Position numbers and translations under genes: made by a program. From Pedobacter ginsenosidimutans (GTDB lineage Bacteria; Bacteroidota; Bacteroidia; Sphingobacteriales; Sphingobacteriaceae): a DNA stretch of 64,000 nt. Positions within the stretch are counted from its first letter, which is position 1. Each line of letters begins with the position of its first letter. The notes beneath the pieces are model-generated. The model was given only the letters and a program-made list of their open reading frames with translations. It was not told where the DNA came from and ran no database searches. Shown here piece after piece: positions 53,361 through 61,150 of the stretch. The stretch is from NCBI RefSeq assembly GCF_001442625.1, contig NZ_LMZQ01000001.1, forward strand, positions 434,001-498,000, in the 5' to 3' direction.

Positions 53361-53867
53361 ATGGAATTAGCAGCAGCAAAATTAAAGTTTATAGAAGCTT
53401 GGGGTAAATTAGGCTCCGAATGGGGAATTAACCGCACCATGGCTCAGGTACATGCGCTATTATTAATTTCTCCTGAAGCGCTTACCACCGAAGAAATTAT
53501 GGAAGCGCTCAGTATTTCCAGGGGAAATGCCAACATGACCCTGCGCGATTTAATTGGCTGGGGCCTAATTGAAAAACAGCACAAAGCAGGCGAGCGCAAG
53601 GAATACTTTTTTGCCGATAAGGATGTTTGGAATATTTCCCGCCAGGTAGCTAAAGAGCGTAAAAAAAGAGAGTTAGAGCCTGTTTTAAAAGTTTTGAATG
53701 AACTATCAACGGTCGTAGGTGATGAAAAAGATCCTGAGTTTAAAACCTTCAAAAAATCGGTAAGCGATATTAACAAACTTGCACTCAACGTAGATAAAAC
53801 TTTAGAAACGATGCTTAAAGCTGAAGAAAGCTGGTTCTGGGGTTCGATATTGAAAGTGTTTAAATAG
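53361..53867 (+). CDS. GbsR/MarR family transcriptional regulator
   Basis: A 168-residue protein with a winged helix: KLGSEWGINRTMAQVHALLL, then PEALTTEEIMEALSISRGNA, NMTLRDLIGWGLIEKQH and the wing GERKEYFFADKDVWNIS. These match the GbsR/MarR type regulators, which usually repress their own operon until a ligand binds. The C-terminal half is helical (dimer part). The start is the ATG at 53361; a TTG two codons upstream is in the -7 box. An inverted repeat covers its promoter, and the DCC / TIGR01777 / SRPBCC genes follow on the same strand after 170 bp. Confidence 0.9.
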   Translation: MELAAAKLKFIEAWGKLGSEWGINRTMAQVHALLLISPEALTTEEIMEALSISRGNANMTLRDLIGWGLIEKQHKAGERKEYFFADKDVWNISRQVAKERKKRELEPVLKVLNELSTVVGDEKDPEFKTFKKSVSDINKLALNVDKTLETMLKAEESWFWGSILKVFK

Positions 53868-53881
53868 ATGTGAGCGGGGCT

Positions 53882-53935
53882 ATTGAGTGTCAAGTAGTAA
53901 GTATCAAGTAGTAAGTATCGAGTATCAAGACATAT
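53882..53935. repeat. Short tandem repeat of AAGTATCAAGTAGT words
   Basis: Words AAGTAGTAAGTATC repeat three times with small changes between 53889 and 53931, between the regulator and the DCC-like gene. No coding sense. Confidence 0.6.
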
Positions 53936-54037
53936 TCACACTAAACCCTAACCATTAAAAAGCCTTACCCTTAAGTTCGGCTTAATTTTTTAACCATATC
54001 TTTCATTTTTTACTGAAAGTATTAAAATTTAAATAAA

Positions 54038-54853
54038 ATGAAAACGCTTAAGAACCATGTGATTTTATTTGATAATGAATGCCCAATGTGTTATGCCTAT
54101 ACCAAAACATTTGTAAAAACAGGTATGCTGGCCAAAGGTGGTCGTAAGGCTTATCAAAATATGCCTGAAAACATTTGTCCTTTGGTTGACAAACAAAGAG
54201 CCGCCAATGAGATTGCACTCGTGAATACCGAAAATGGTGAAGTAACATATGGCATCCAGAGCTTATTTAAAATTATTGCGCATGCCATGCCAATCTTTAA
54301 ACCGCTGTTTTTATTTAGGCCTTTTGTTTATTTGATGCGCAAGTTTTATGCCTTTATCTCTTACAACCGTAAAGTAATTATTCCTGCGGCCGTTAAAGAA
54401 AACACGATACAGCCCAGCTTTAAAATCCAATACCGTTTGGCCTATCTGCTTTCTACCTGGTTTGTTACAGCTTACATTTTAACCGCTTATGCACATCTGC
54501 TTACCGATTTTGTCCCACTGGGCAGCCAATATCGTGAATACCTCATCTGTGGTGGACAAATGTTTTTTCAGGGTATCATCATTGTTTTTTATAAAAAAGA
54601 AAAACTTTGGGATTATCTGGGCAACATCATGACCATCTCTTTTGCTGGTGCACTTTTGCTTTTGCCTGTTTTGGTTATTGCACAATACCTCATCATCCCC
54701 CCTATATTTTTTATCCTTTACTTTTTGATAGTGGCCGGACTTATGTTTTTGGAGCACCTCCGCAGAAGCAAGCTCTTACAATTGGGCTGGACGATGAGTA
54801 TTACCTGGGTGCTTTACCGTTTAATTGTTTTAGGTTTAATCTTTACTTTATAG
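54038..54853 (+). CDS. DCC-like thiol-disulfide oxidoreductase domain fused to a membrane part
   Basis: A 271-residue protein. The N-terminal part has FDNECPMCYAYTKTF, a CxxC in the place typical of the DCC1-like (DUF393) thiol-disulfide oxidoreductases. From about residue 135 on there are five hydrophobic helices, not present in the usual short DCC proteins. A redox role at the membrane is possible, but the usual YDGxCxxC is changed to FDNECPMC. The TIGR01777 oxidoreductase gene begins 5 nt downstream. The family call is moderate; the function is open. Confidence 0.65.
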   Translation: MKTLKNHVILFDNECPMCYAYTKTFVKTGMLAKGGRKAYQNMPENICPLVDKQRAANEIALVNTENGEVTYGIQSLFKIIAHAMPIFKPLFLFRPFVYLMRKFYAFISYNRKVIIPAAVKENTIQPSFKIQYRLAYLLSTWFVTAYILTAYAHLLTDFVPLGSQYREYLICGGQMFFQGIIIVFYKKEKLWDYLGNIMTISFAGALLLLPVLVIAQYLIIPPIFFILYFLIVAGLMFLEHLRRSKLLQLGWTMSITWVLYRLIVLGLIFTL

Positions 54854-54858
54854 GAATC

Positions 54859-55782
54859 ATGAAATACGGAAGAATTGTACTCGCAGGTGGAAACGGATAT
54901 TTAGGTACCGTATTGGCCAAACACTTTAGTCGTCTGGCTGGTGAAGTGATTATCCTATCTAGAAAACCAAAAGCCGCAGCAGGGAACATTAAAACCCTGC
55001 TGTGGGATGGCCAAACCCTGGGCAACTGGGCAACAAGCCTTCAAGGTGCCGATTTACTGGTTAACCTTTGTGGTAAAAATGTAAACTGTAGGTACACCCC
55101 TAAAAACAAGAAAGAAATTATCAGTTCGAGGTTAATCCCTACCCGTTTACTCGGTGAAGTAATCAAAAGCCTGGAAAACCCACCAAAACTTTGGATCAAC
55201 ATTACCTCTGCAACCATTTACCGGCATGCCGAAGACCGTCCGCAAGATGAACTGACGGGAGAAATCGGCGATGGCTTTTCTATTGAGGTATGCAAGGCCT
55301 GGGAAAGTAGCTTCTTTGAAAACGAAACTCCAAAAACCAGAAAAGTGGCCCTCAGGATGGGCATTGTGCTGGGCCTAAAAGATGGCGCATTTCCACGCTT
55401 GCTCAACCTGGTTAAACTGGGCATGGGTGGTAAACAGGGCAATGGCGAACAGTATGTAAGCTGGGTACACGAGTTAGATGCTGCGGGCAGTATTGAATGG
55501 TTAATGAACCACAATGAAATTGAAGGCATAATAAACTGTACCGCACCCGAGCCAATTAAAAACCACGTGTTTATGCACAGCATCAGAAAAGCCTATGGCA
55601 TCAGCTTTGGTTTGCCTGCCCCAGACTGGCTACTGGCCATAGGCGCAAAAATAATCGGAACCGAAACCGAACTGATTTTAAAAAGCAGGTGGGTTAAACC
55701 AAACAGATTATTGAACAATGACTTTGAATTTAAGTATGCGAAGATAGATGAGGCAGTTAGGGGGCTGAGAGCGGAGGGTTAG
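54859..55782 (+). CDS. TIGR01777 family oxidoreductase (SDR-like)
   Basis: A 307-residue protein with the Rossmann motif VLAGGNGYLGTVLAKHF, NLCGKNVNCRYTPKNKKEI, SSRLIPTRLLGEVI and the end part VSWVHELDAAGSIEWLM. These are the TIGR01777 (SulA/YfcH-like epimerase) hallmarks, whose substrate is unknown. The frame is open much further upstream but the ATG at 54859, 5 nt after the previous stop, gives the correct N-terminus. It is part of the GbsR-DCC-TIGR01777-SRPBCC series. Confidence 0.88.
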   Translation: MKYGRIVLAGGNGYLGTVLAKHFSRLAGEVIILSRKPKAAAGNIKTLLWDGQTLGNWATSLQGADLLVNLCGKNVNCRYTPKNKKEIISSRLIPTRLLGEVIKSLENPPKLWINITSATIYRHAEDRPQDELTGEIGDGFSIEVCKAWESSFFENETPKTRKVALRMGIVLGLKDGAFPRLLNLVKLGMGGKQGNGEQYVSWVHELDAAGSIEWLMNHNEIEGIINCTAPEPIKNHVFMHSIRKAYGISFGLPAPDWLLAIGAKIIGTETELILKSRWVKPNRLLNNDFEFKYAKIDEAVRGLRAEG

Positions 55783-55835
55783 AAGGGTATAGCGGAGGGC
55801 GTAGGGTGCCCAACGGCAGCATTAGTAAAATAAAA

Positions 55836-56285
55836 ATGGCAACAATTATTTTAAAGACACTGATTAATGCACCGATTGAACGCTGTTTCGATTTGGCTAG
55901 AAGTATCGACCTTCATGTACAGTCGATGCAAAGTTCTGGTGAGAAAGCCATCGCTGGGAAAAGAGATGGATTGATCGGTTTACATGAATCGGTTACCTGG
56001 CGGGCCAAACATTTTGGCATTCCATTCGAAATGACAAACAAGATTAGTAAAATGGAATACCCAATACGCTTTGTAGATGAGATGGTTAAAGGCCCCTTTA
56101 AAAAACTCCACCACCAGCACGAGTTTAAAATAATGGGTTCTCAAACAGAAATGACTGATGTTTTTGAGTTTCAGGCACCGTTTGGCTTATTAGGCCGGCT
56201 TGTAGAAAAAATATTTCTTAAAAATTATATGCTGAAACTAATTGAGAAAAGAAATGAGGTAATCAAATTTCAAGCGGAATGGTAA
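55836..56285 (+). CDS. SRPBCC family protein
   Basis: A 149-residue START-like/SRPBCC protein: LKTLINAPIERCFDLARSID at the N-terminus, then SVTWRAKHFGIPFEMTNKIS and MTDVFEFQAPFGLLGRLVEK. Proteins of this fold bind lipid or other hydrophobic ligands. It follows the TIGR01777 gene by 53 nt, a common combination (TIGR01777 proteins often neighbour or fuse with SRPBCC domains). I use the ATG at 55836, after which the family N-terminus begins; a GTG ten codons upstream is possible. Confidence 0.85.
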   Translation: MATIILKTLINAPIERCFDLARSIDLHVQSMQSSGEKAIAGKRDGLIGLHESVTWRAKHFGIPFEMTNKISKMEYPIRFVDEMVKGPFKKLHHQHEFKIMGSQTEMTDVFEFQAPFGLLGRLVEKIFLKNYMLKLIEKRNEVIKFQAEW

Positions 56286-56291
56286 TATATG

Positions 56292-56741
56292 CTATTTGTG
56301 CCTCGCACTATCATTAAATTGCCAAAGCACATTAATAATCTTCCAGGCACCATTTAATTTAACAAGGTGCATATAATCGATCCATTCATCTGCAATTAGT
56401 TTAACTGAGGCAGTTTTCTCTGAAATATCAAGCATTTTAATTTCCTTTTTAGGAACAGCGGGGAATTTATCCTTTTTGCGGTTATAACTTTCAGCTAAGA
56501 TAACCATTGATTCTGCAGAGGTTTCACGAACATAGTCCTTGTTTGTTTCCTTATCTGTCCAAAATGTGCGTTTAACCAGCCTTGGGTGCAAAGCTTGCTC
56601 CATTTGTTTAGGGTTTGGGTTATGTTGCGATTCTATGTAATCAAGAGCGGCACGTTTGATTTCTAAACTGTCCTGTTTTGTCTGACTGAAGCATTTCGAA
56701 CCTACCATCCACAAGGAGATAAAAACAATAAAATATTTCAT
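56292..56741 (-). CDS. Exported NTF2-like (lumazine-binding-like) protein
   Basis: A 149-residue protein with a signal peptide (MKYFIVFISLWMVGSKCFSQ). The body, ALDYIESQHNPNPKQMEQAL, HPRLVKRTFWTD and AWKIINVLWQF, is the pattern of the NTF2/SnoaL-like proteins annotated as putative lumazine-binding. These are small cone-shaped folds with many uses. Its role is unknown. It lies tail-to-tail with the SRPBCC gene, with 6 nt between the stops. An inverted repeat is present upstream at 56779-56805. Confidence 0.8.
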   Translation of the reverse strand: MKYFIVFISLWMVGSKCFSQTKQDSLEIKRAALDYIESQHNPNPKQMEQALHPRLVKRTFWTDKETNKDYVRETSAESMVILAESYNRKKDKFPAVPKKEIKMLDISEKTASVKLIADEWIDYMHLVKLNGAWKIINVLWQFNDSARHK

Positions 56742-56778
56742 AGTTGCCGGTATAGTTTGGTTTTCGGGTTGAGATTTA

Positions 56779-56805
56779 AAAGTATAAACTTAAACTATAT
56801 ACTTT
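56779..56805. repeat. Inverted repeat AAAGTATA / TATACTTT
   Basis: AAAGTATA (56779-56786) and TATACTTT (56798-56805) are separated by 11 nt and lie 37 nt upstream of the NTF2-like gene. A possible regulator site. Confidence 0.4.
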
Positions 56806-56806
56806 A

Positions 56807-56836
56807 AACAAAAAACCCTGAAACAAGTCAGGGTTT
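56807..56836 (-). terminator. Terminator of the DUF4834 gene
   Basis: AAACCCTGA (56813-56821) pairs with TCAGGGTTT (56828-56836). On the minus strand it is followed by TTTGTTTAAAG. It lies 4 nt after the stop codon. Confidence 0.8.
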
Positions 56837-56840
56837 AGTT

Positions 56841-57089
56841 TTATTTCACTTCTTCGTAGTCTACGAAGTCGCCGAGTTTATCTGTTTTACTTTGATCAGG
56901 CTTTGGAGGCATATAATCTATCGAAATAGAGCCTTCAGGTTTTGGCCGTCTTTGTTGTTGCTGTCCTGTAGCCTGACTCTGCATTTTGCTGGCCAGGTTA
57001 TTAAACAGCATTGGCAGAATTAACCTAATCAACATTCTGATCAGCCAAAGTACCAATATTGTGATGAAAATGAATTTTACTAATGCCAT
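56841..57089 (-). CDS. DUF4834 family small membrane protein
   Basis: An 82-residue protein with one N-terminal hydrophobic helix (FIFITILVLWLIRMLIRLIL), a basic/Gln-rich middle (QATGQQQQRRPKPEG) and the end SISIDYMPPK...DKLGDFVDYEEVK. This is the DUF4834 pattern seen in Bacteroidota. Function unknown. It looks like a single-gene unit with its own terminator. Confidence 0.85.
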   Translation of the reverse strand: MALVKFIFITILVLWLIRMLIRLILPMLFNNLASKMQSQATGQQQQRRPKPEGSISIDYMPPKPDQSKTDKLGDFVDYEEVK

Positions 57090-57216
57090 TTTTTAAATTA
57101 CTGTTGTTACAAATATAGACGTCATAAAATTTATTTTGTTACTTATTTAGCCTTTAATTGCATTTTGATTACAAATATAATACGTAAATAAGCCTATAAA
57201 GGTTTTAATATCCGCA

Positions 57217-57414
57217 TTAATCTTCAATAATTTCAGCTATACGGCCTACCTGACCATCTTCGAGCCTCACTTTTATCCCTCTGGAATGAAATGCCGATGA
57301 AGTAAGCAGATCTTTTACCACGCCATAAGTGATATTTCCCGACCGTTGATCTTTCTTCAAAATAATTCCGACTTCTAGACCCGGATAAATGTCTTTTCTG
57401 TTTTGCCCGTCCAT
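57217..57414 (-). CDS. ywbE: YwbE family protein
   Basis: A 65-residue protein beginning MDGQNRKDIYPGLEVGIILK and including LTSSAFHSRGIKVRLEDGQV followed by GRIAEI, the complete YwbE family pattern. Function is unknown, though it is widely conserved. Start chosen at the ATG at 57414 because family members begin there; an ATG at 57450 would add 12 residues. The DUF3472 gene lies 51 nt upstream on the same strand. Confidence 0.9.
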   Translation of the reverse strand: MDGQNRKDIYPGLEVGIILKKDQRSGNITYGVVKDLLTSSAFHSRGIKVRLEDGQVGRIAEIIED

Positions 57415-57464
57415 GTGTACTGTAGTATGATTAAAGCCCCAAATTTCCATAATTATTTTGAGTG

Positions 57465-58757
57465 TTAAGGTAATTTACTGAAATCTATTTCAGGTTTTTT
57501 ACCTGCGCTGCTTCTGGTAAAGATTTTTCTTGGTGTGGTATAATCGTTAAAAAAGCCACCATTCTTTAAATAAAAGGCGCCTTTATCTACTCCTCCCTGA
57601 TAATCCATCCGATATCCTTTTGCTCCTGTATTATCGGTAGTAAAGCGGGCAGATTTTAATTCAGTCCATATTCCTTTATCATCGCAGATCCATTGGTTAT
57701 CAAACAAAACTTTTCGCGATAGGTCTCCTTGTACTGGTGAAAAGTTTTCTAAAAAGGAATGGAAGCGTTTTAAATAGGTTTTAGTCTGCGGCCTTGTAAA
57801 ACTGGCTATCAATTGCCATTTATTGATTTCGGGAGCAAAGAAATATGCGGTATACGTGGTTAGGCTATCTTTTCCAGGTACGCCATGCAACAAGAATTTA
57901 TAGGTATTTCCTGCTTTCCACATGTAGTTCAGGTAGCTCTGACCTCCAGCACCTTCATTGCCAAATTCTCCCGTATGTACGTTTTCTCCTTTCTTTAGCA
58001 TTTTTATCTTGTGCGATTCCGGGATACTTTTGGGATCGTCGGTATTGAAAGGGCTCCATACCGAAAATAAGATATGCCGTTCGGTTGGACTATTTACCTG
58101 CATACCGAAATAGCCTTCACCAAATCCGTTCGCCATAAAATAAGAGCCTAAAATATCTTCACCCTTTGGCACAGTTACTTCATTATAATACCACGCTGCA
58201 TTTACATTTTCAGGTTGTTGATAGTTGAGGTGAACCGATGGCCCACGTCTGCCCCAATGAAAAAAGTTGCCTTCGTTGTTTTTAACATAAGCTGTTTTGC
58301 CTTCAGTGGCTGTTCCACTAATGGATAAGGTTTGTATTGAAGGAAATTTCGTGCCACTTTTGCTCATTCCTTTAATGGTTAAGGCAACGTAGCCAGTATC
58401 TTTAATGATCCATTCACCAATCTTACCGTCAAATGGTTTAGTTTCATCGAAACTTACTTTTTTAGATTGATTGTTGATGGCGAATTCAAGAACTGATTGC
58501 CCATCGACCACTGGTTTATCGCTTAATAATACCGTTATGGTACCAGGTTTAGAAACCCGAAAATAAGCTGTAAAATATTCTTTCGGGTTGGACCAGTTTA
58601 CAATTCCCCTGTTGGATAATGTTCTTTCTGAATCCTGATGTAAAGAACTGTAGGCATTACCTCCGAGTGGAAGGGAAATTGCTGTAACATTTTGGGCATG
58701 ACTTTTTAGCCCCATGACACCGAGTACGATCAGTGTTACTAGTTTAAAAGATTTCAT
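57465..58757 (-). CDS. DUF3472 domain protein with DUF5077-like N-terminal domain
   Basis: A 430-residue exported protein. The signal peptide (MKSFKLVTLIVLGVMGLKSH) is followed by a carbohydrate-binding-like DUF5077 region (about residues 25-150) and a DUF3472 region (about 155-390) with EGNFFHWGRRGPSVHLNYQQ and GFGEGYFGMQVNSPTERHIL. Such proteins are common in Bacteroidota and thought to act on carbohydrate, but activity is unproven. A perfect 15-bp inverted repeat lies 3 nt upstream of the start. Confidence 0.82.
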   Translation of the reverse strand: MKSFKLVTLIVLGVMGLKSHAQNVTAISLPLGGNAYSSLHQDSERTLSNRGIVNWSNPKEYFTAYFRVSKPGTITVLLSDKPVVDGQSVLEFAINNQSKKVSFDETKPFDGKIGEWIIKDTGYVALTIKGMSKSGTKFPSIQTLSISGTATEGKTAYVKNNEGNFFHWGRRGPSVHLNYQQPENVNAAWYYNEVTVPKGEDILGSYFMANGFGEGYFGMQVNSPTERHILFSVWSPFNTDDPKSIPESHKIKMLKKGENVHTGEFGNEGAGGQSYLNYMWKAGNTYKFLLHGVPGKDSLTTYTAYFFAPEINKWQLIASFTRPQTKTYLKRFHSFLENFSPVQGDLSRKVLFDNQWICDDKGIWTELKSARFTTDNTGAKGYRMDYQGGVDKGAFYLKNGGFFNDYTTPRKIFTRSSAGKKPEIDFSKLP

Positions 58758-58760
58758 TGA

Positions 58761-58816
58761 ATGATTTTTAGATAACTTGTTGAAAGCAATTGTAGGCTAA
58801 ATTATCTAAAAATCAT
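58761..58816. promoter_or_regulatory. 15-bp perfect inverted repeat upstream of the DUF3472 gene
   Basis: ATGATTTTTAGATAA (58761-58775) and TTATCTAAAAATCAT (58802-58816), 26 nt apart, between uvrB and the DUF3472 gene. No T run follows, so it is not a standard terminator of uvrB. A regulator site or a leftover of a mobile element are the two main options. Confidence 0.5.
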
Positions 58817-58833
58817 GCTATAAAACCAAATCG

Positions 58834-60876
58834 TTACTTGCCGAATTTTTCATTAAACATTTTCTCCAAAGCAAACATTTCGTCACGCAGTTTTGCCGCC
58901 TGCAAAAAGTCCATGTCTTTTGCCGCTTTCTGCATGTCCTTACGTGTCGTATCAATTGCTCTTTGCAGTTCCGCTTTACCCATATACTGTACAATAGGAT
59001 CAGCTGCTATACTGATTTCTGCATTTTCTACATAAGCCCTGGCTTTGTTGTCGCTGGCCTTTTGTGAGAAATCGAGCACAGAAGTCTGCTCTAAAATTGC
59101 TTCTCTCGATTTACCTACCGTTTTTGGGGTAATGCCATTTTCAAGGTTATAGGCAATCTGTATATCTCTACGTCTGTTCGTTTCTGATATGGTTTTCTCC
59201 ATACTATCGGTAATGCTGTCAGCATACATAATTACACGGCCTTTATCGTTACGGGCCGCACGGCCGATGGTTTGGATCAGCGATTTTTCAGACCGTAAGA
59301 AACCTTCTTTATCTGCATCTAAAATAGCAACCAAAGTAACCTCAGGTAAATCCAAACCTTCACGCAAAAGGTTAATTCCAACCAACACATCGAATTCTCC
59401 TAAGCGTAAACCACGAAGAATCTCTACACGTTCGAGGGTTTTAATTTCAGAATGGATGTACCTGGTCTTGATATTTAGCCGATCAAGATATTTAGTTAAT
59501 TCTTCAGCCATGCGTTTGGTTAATGTGGTAACCAAAATACGCCCACCTTCTTTTATGGTAATATCTATTTCATCTAAAAGATCATCAACCTGGTTAATGG
59601 CAGGTCTAATCTCAATAACAGGATCTAACAAACCTGTAGGTCTAATTACCTGCTCTACTACCACCCCTTCTGATTTTTCTAACTCATATTCAGCTGGAGT
59701 AGCACTTACATAAATGGTTTGCGGCGCAAGGGCTTCAAATTCGTTAAAGTTTAAAGGTCTGTTATCAAGAGCTGCTGGCAAACGGAAGCCGTATTCAACT
59801 AAAGATAATTTTCTCGATCTGTCTCCACCATACATGGCCCTGATCTGTGGAACGGTAACATGGCTTTCATCTATCACCATTAAATAATCTTCAGGAAAAT
59901 AATCTAACAAACAGAAAGGGCGCATTCCGGGTTGTCTTCCATCGAAGAAACGGGAGTAGTTTTCGATACCGGAGCAATAACCTAATTCTTTCATCATTTC
60001 GATATCGAAATTGGTACGTTCTTCCAGACGTTTTGCTTCCAATAAGTGCCGATCTGCAATTAACTGGTTTTTACGGATTTCCAGTTCTTCCTGTATTCCC
60101 CAAATCGAAGAATTGAACCTATCTTTAGGGGTAACGAAAAGATTAGCCGGATAAATGGCCATATCCTCTAATTTCTCTATTGTTTTTCCGGAAACCGGAT
60201 CAATTGCAGAAAGTTCTTCAATATCATCACCGAAAAAAGAAATGCGGTAAGCATGATCAAGATAGGCCGGATAAATATCAACAGTATCGCCTTTAACCCT
60301 AAAGGTTCCGCGTTTAAAATCTGTTGTAGTTCTCGAGTATAAAATTTCAACTAAGCTATGCAAAAATGCATTCCTCGAAATCCGCAAGCCCACGCCAAAA
60401 CGGAAAACCATCCTTGAAAAATCTTCTGGATTACCCATACCATAAATACAGGAGATGGATGATACCACGATAATATCGCGCCTACCGCTCATTAACGAAG
60501 AGGTAGTGCGTAACCGGAGTTTTTCAATCTCTTCGTTTATACTCAAATCTTTTTCGATATAAGTATTGCTTGATGCAATAAAAGCTTCTGGCTGATAATA
60601 ATCGTAATAAGAAACAAAATAATTCACCGAGTTTTCAGGGAAGAAATTTTTGAACTCACCGTAAAGCTGCGCCGCCAAAGTTTTATTGTGACTCAAAATC
60701 AGGGTAGGTTTTTGTGTCTGCTCGATCACATTAGCTACCGTAAATGTTTTTCCCGATCCCGTAACGCCTAGTAAAGTTTGATAATGTTCGTTGGCATTTA
60801 CGCCATCTACCAATTGTTTTATCGCGTTCGGCTGATCTCCTGTAGGTTGATATTCTGAGGTGATTTTAAATTTCAT
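58834..60876 (-). CDS. uvrB: Excinuclease ABC subunit B
   Basis: UvrB is the damage-verifying helicase subunit of nucleotide excision repair. The 680-residue protein has Walker A (LLGVTGSGKTFTVAN), the YYDYYQPEAF hairpin region, DESHVTVPQIRAMYGGD, GINLLREGLDLPEV, and the C-terminal UVR motif (LRDEMFALE). The leader is only 8 nt from the -7 box to the ATG. An inverted repeat over its -33 box is a candidate site for damage-dependent control. Identity is certain. Confidence 0.98.
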   Translation of the reverse strand: MKFKITSEYQPTGDQPNAIKQLVDGVNANEHYQTLLGVTGSGKTFTVANVIEQTQKPTLILSHNKTLAAQLYGEFKNFFPENSVNYFVSYYDYYQPEAFIASSNTYIEKDLSINEEIEKLRLRTTSSLMSGRRDIIVVSSISCIYGMGNPEDFSRMVFRFGVGLRISRNAFLHSLVEILYSRTTTDFKRGTFRVKGDTVDIYPAYLDHAYRISFFGDDIEELSAIDPVSGKTIEKLEDMAIYPANLFVTPKDRFNSSIWGIQEELEIRKNQLIADRHLLEAKRLEERTNFDIEMMKELGYCSGIENYSRFFDGRQPGMRPFCLLDYFPEDYLMVIDESHVTVPQIRAMYGGDRSRKLSLVEYGFRLPAALDNRPLNFNEFEALAPQTIYVSATPAEYELEKSEGVVVEQVIRPTGLLDPVIEIRPAINQVDDLLDEIDITIKEGGRILVTTLTKRMAEELTKYLDRLNIKTRYIHSEIKTLERVEILRGLRLGEFDVLVGINLLREGLDLPEVTLVAILDADKEGFLRSEKSLIQTIGRAARNDKGRVIMYADSITDSMEKTISETNRRRDIQIAYNLENGITPKTVGKSREAILEQTSVLDFSQKASDNKARAYVENAEISIAADPIVQYMGKAELQRAIDTTRKDMQKAAKDMDFLQAAKLRDEMFALEKMFNEKFGK

Positions 60877-60884
60877 GGGTAAAT

Positions 60885-60921
60885 CAAACTTAGTTAAAAT
60901 TGATCTTTAAATCAATTTTAA
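60885..60921 (-). promoter_or_regulatory. uvrB promoter with operator-like inverted repeat
   Basis: On the minus strand TAAGTTTG (60892-60885) is the -7 box; ATTG (60916-60913) is a possible -33 box with 20-nt spacing. TTAAAATTGAT (60894-60904) and ATCAATTTTAA (60911-60921) form a perfect 11-bp inverted repeat over that region. Confidence 0.55.
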
Positions 60922-61094
60922 TGTTCTCTCCTCCGCTTATAAAAACATAAACGGCTGGGAGGAAATATACGGTTTAAGCTGCAAAGTCTAAAACAGGAGA
61001 AAGTCAGGAAAGTTGGTAATTATGTAAATAATCTATTATTAAATGCAATAAGTTATAAGACAATGCAGCAACAAGCTTCAAAAAAGGCCATCAA

Positions 61095-61147
61095 TGTTGT
61101 AAATCAAAAGTACAACTTTTGATTTACAACACAAAAGCATACATTTG
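61095..61147 (+). promoter_or_regulatory. Promoter with a 17-bp palindrome, AAA ATPase gene
   Basis: TGTTGTAAATCAAAAGT (61095-61111) and ACTTTTGATTTACAACA (61115-61131) are perfect 17-bp arms around a 3-nt loop (ACA). The right arm includes the -33 TTTG (61118-61121). TACATTTG (61140-61147) is the -7 box, 18 nt further on. The ATG at 61151 is 3 nt from the -7 box. Confidence 0.65.
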
Positions 61148-61150
61148 TAT

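Noticed and set aside
54607..54858. N-terminal extension of the TIGR01777 protein
   Set aside because: The extension overlaps the DCC-like gene in another frame and looks like the shadow of its membrane helices; the ATG at 54859 gives the family N-terminus.
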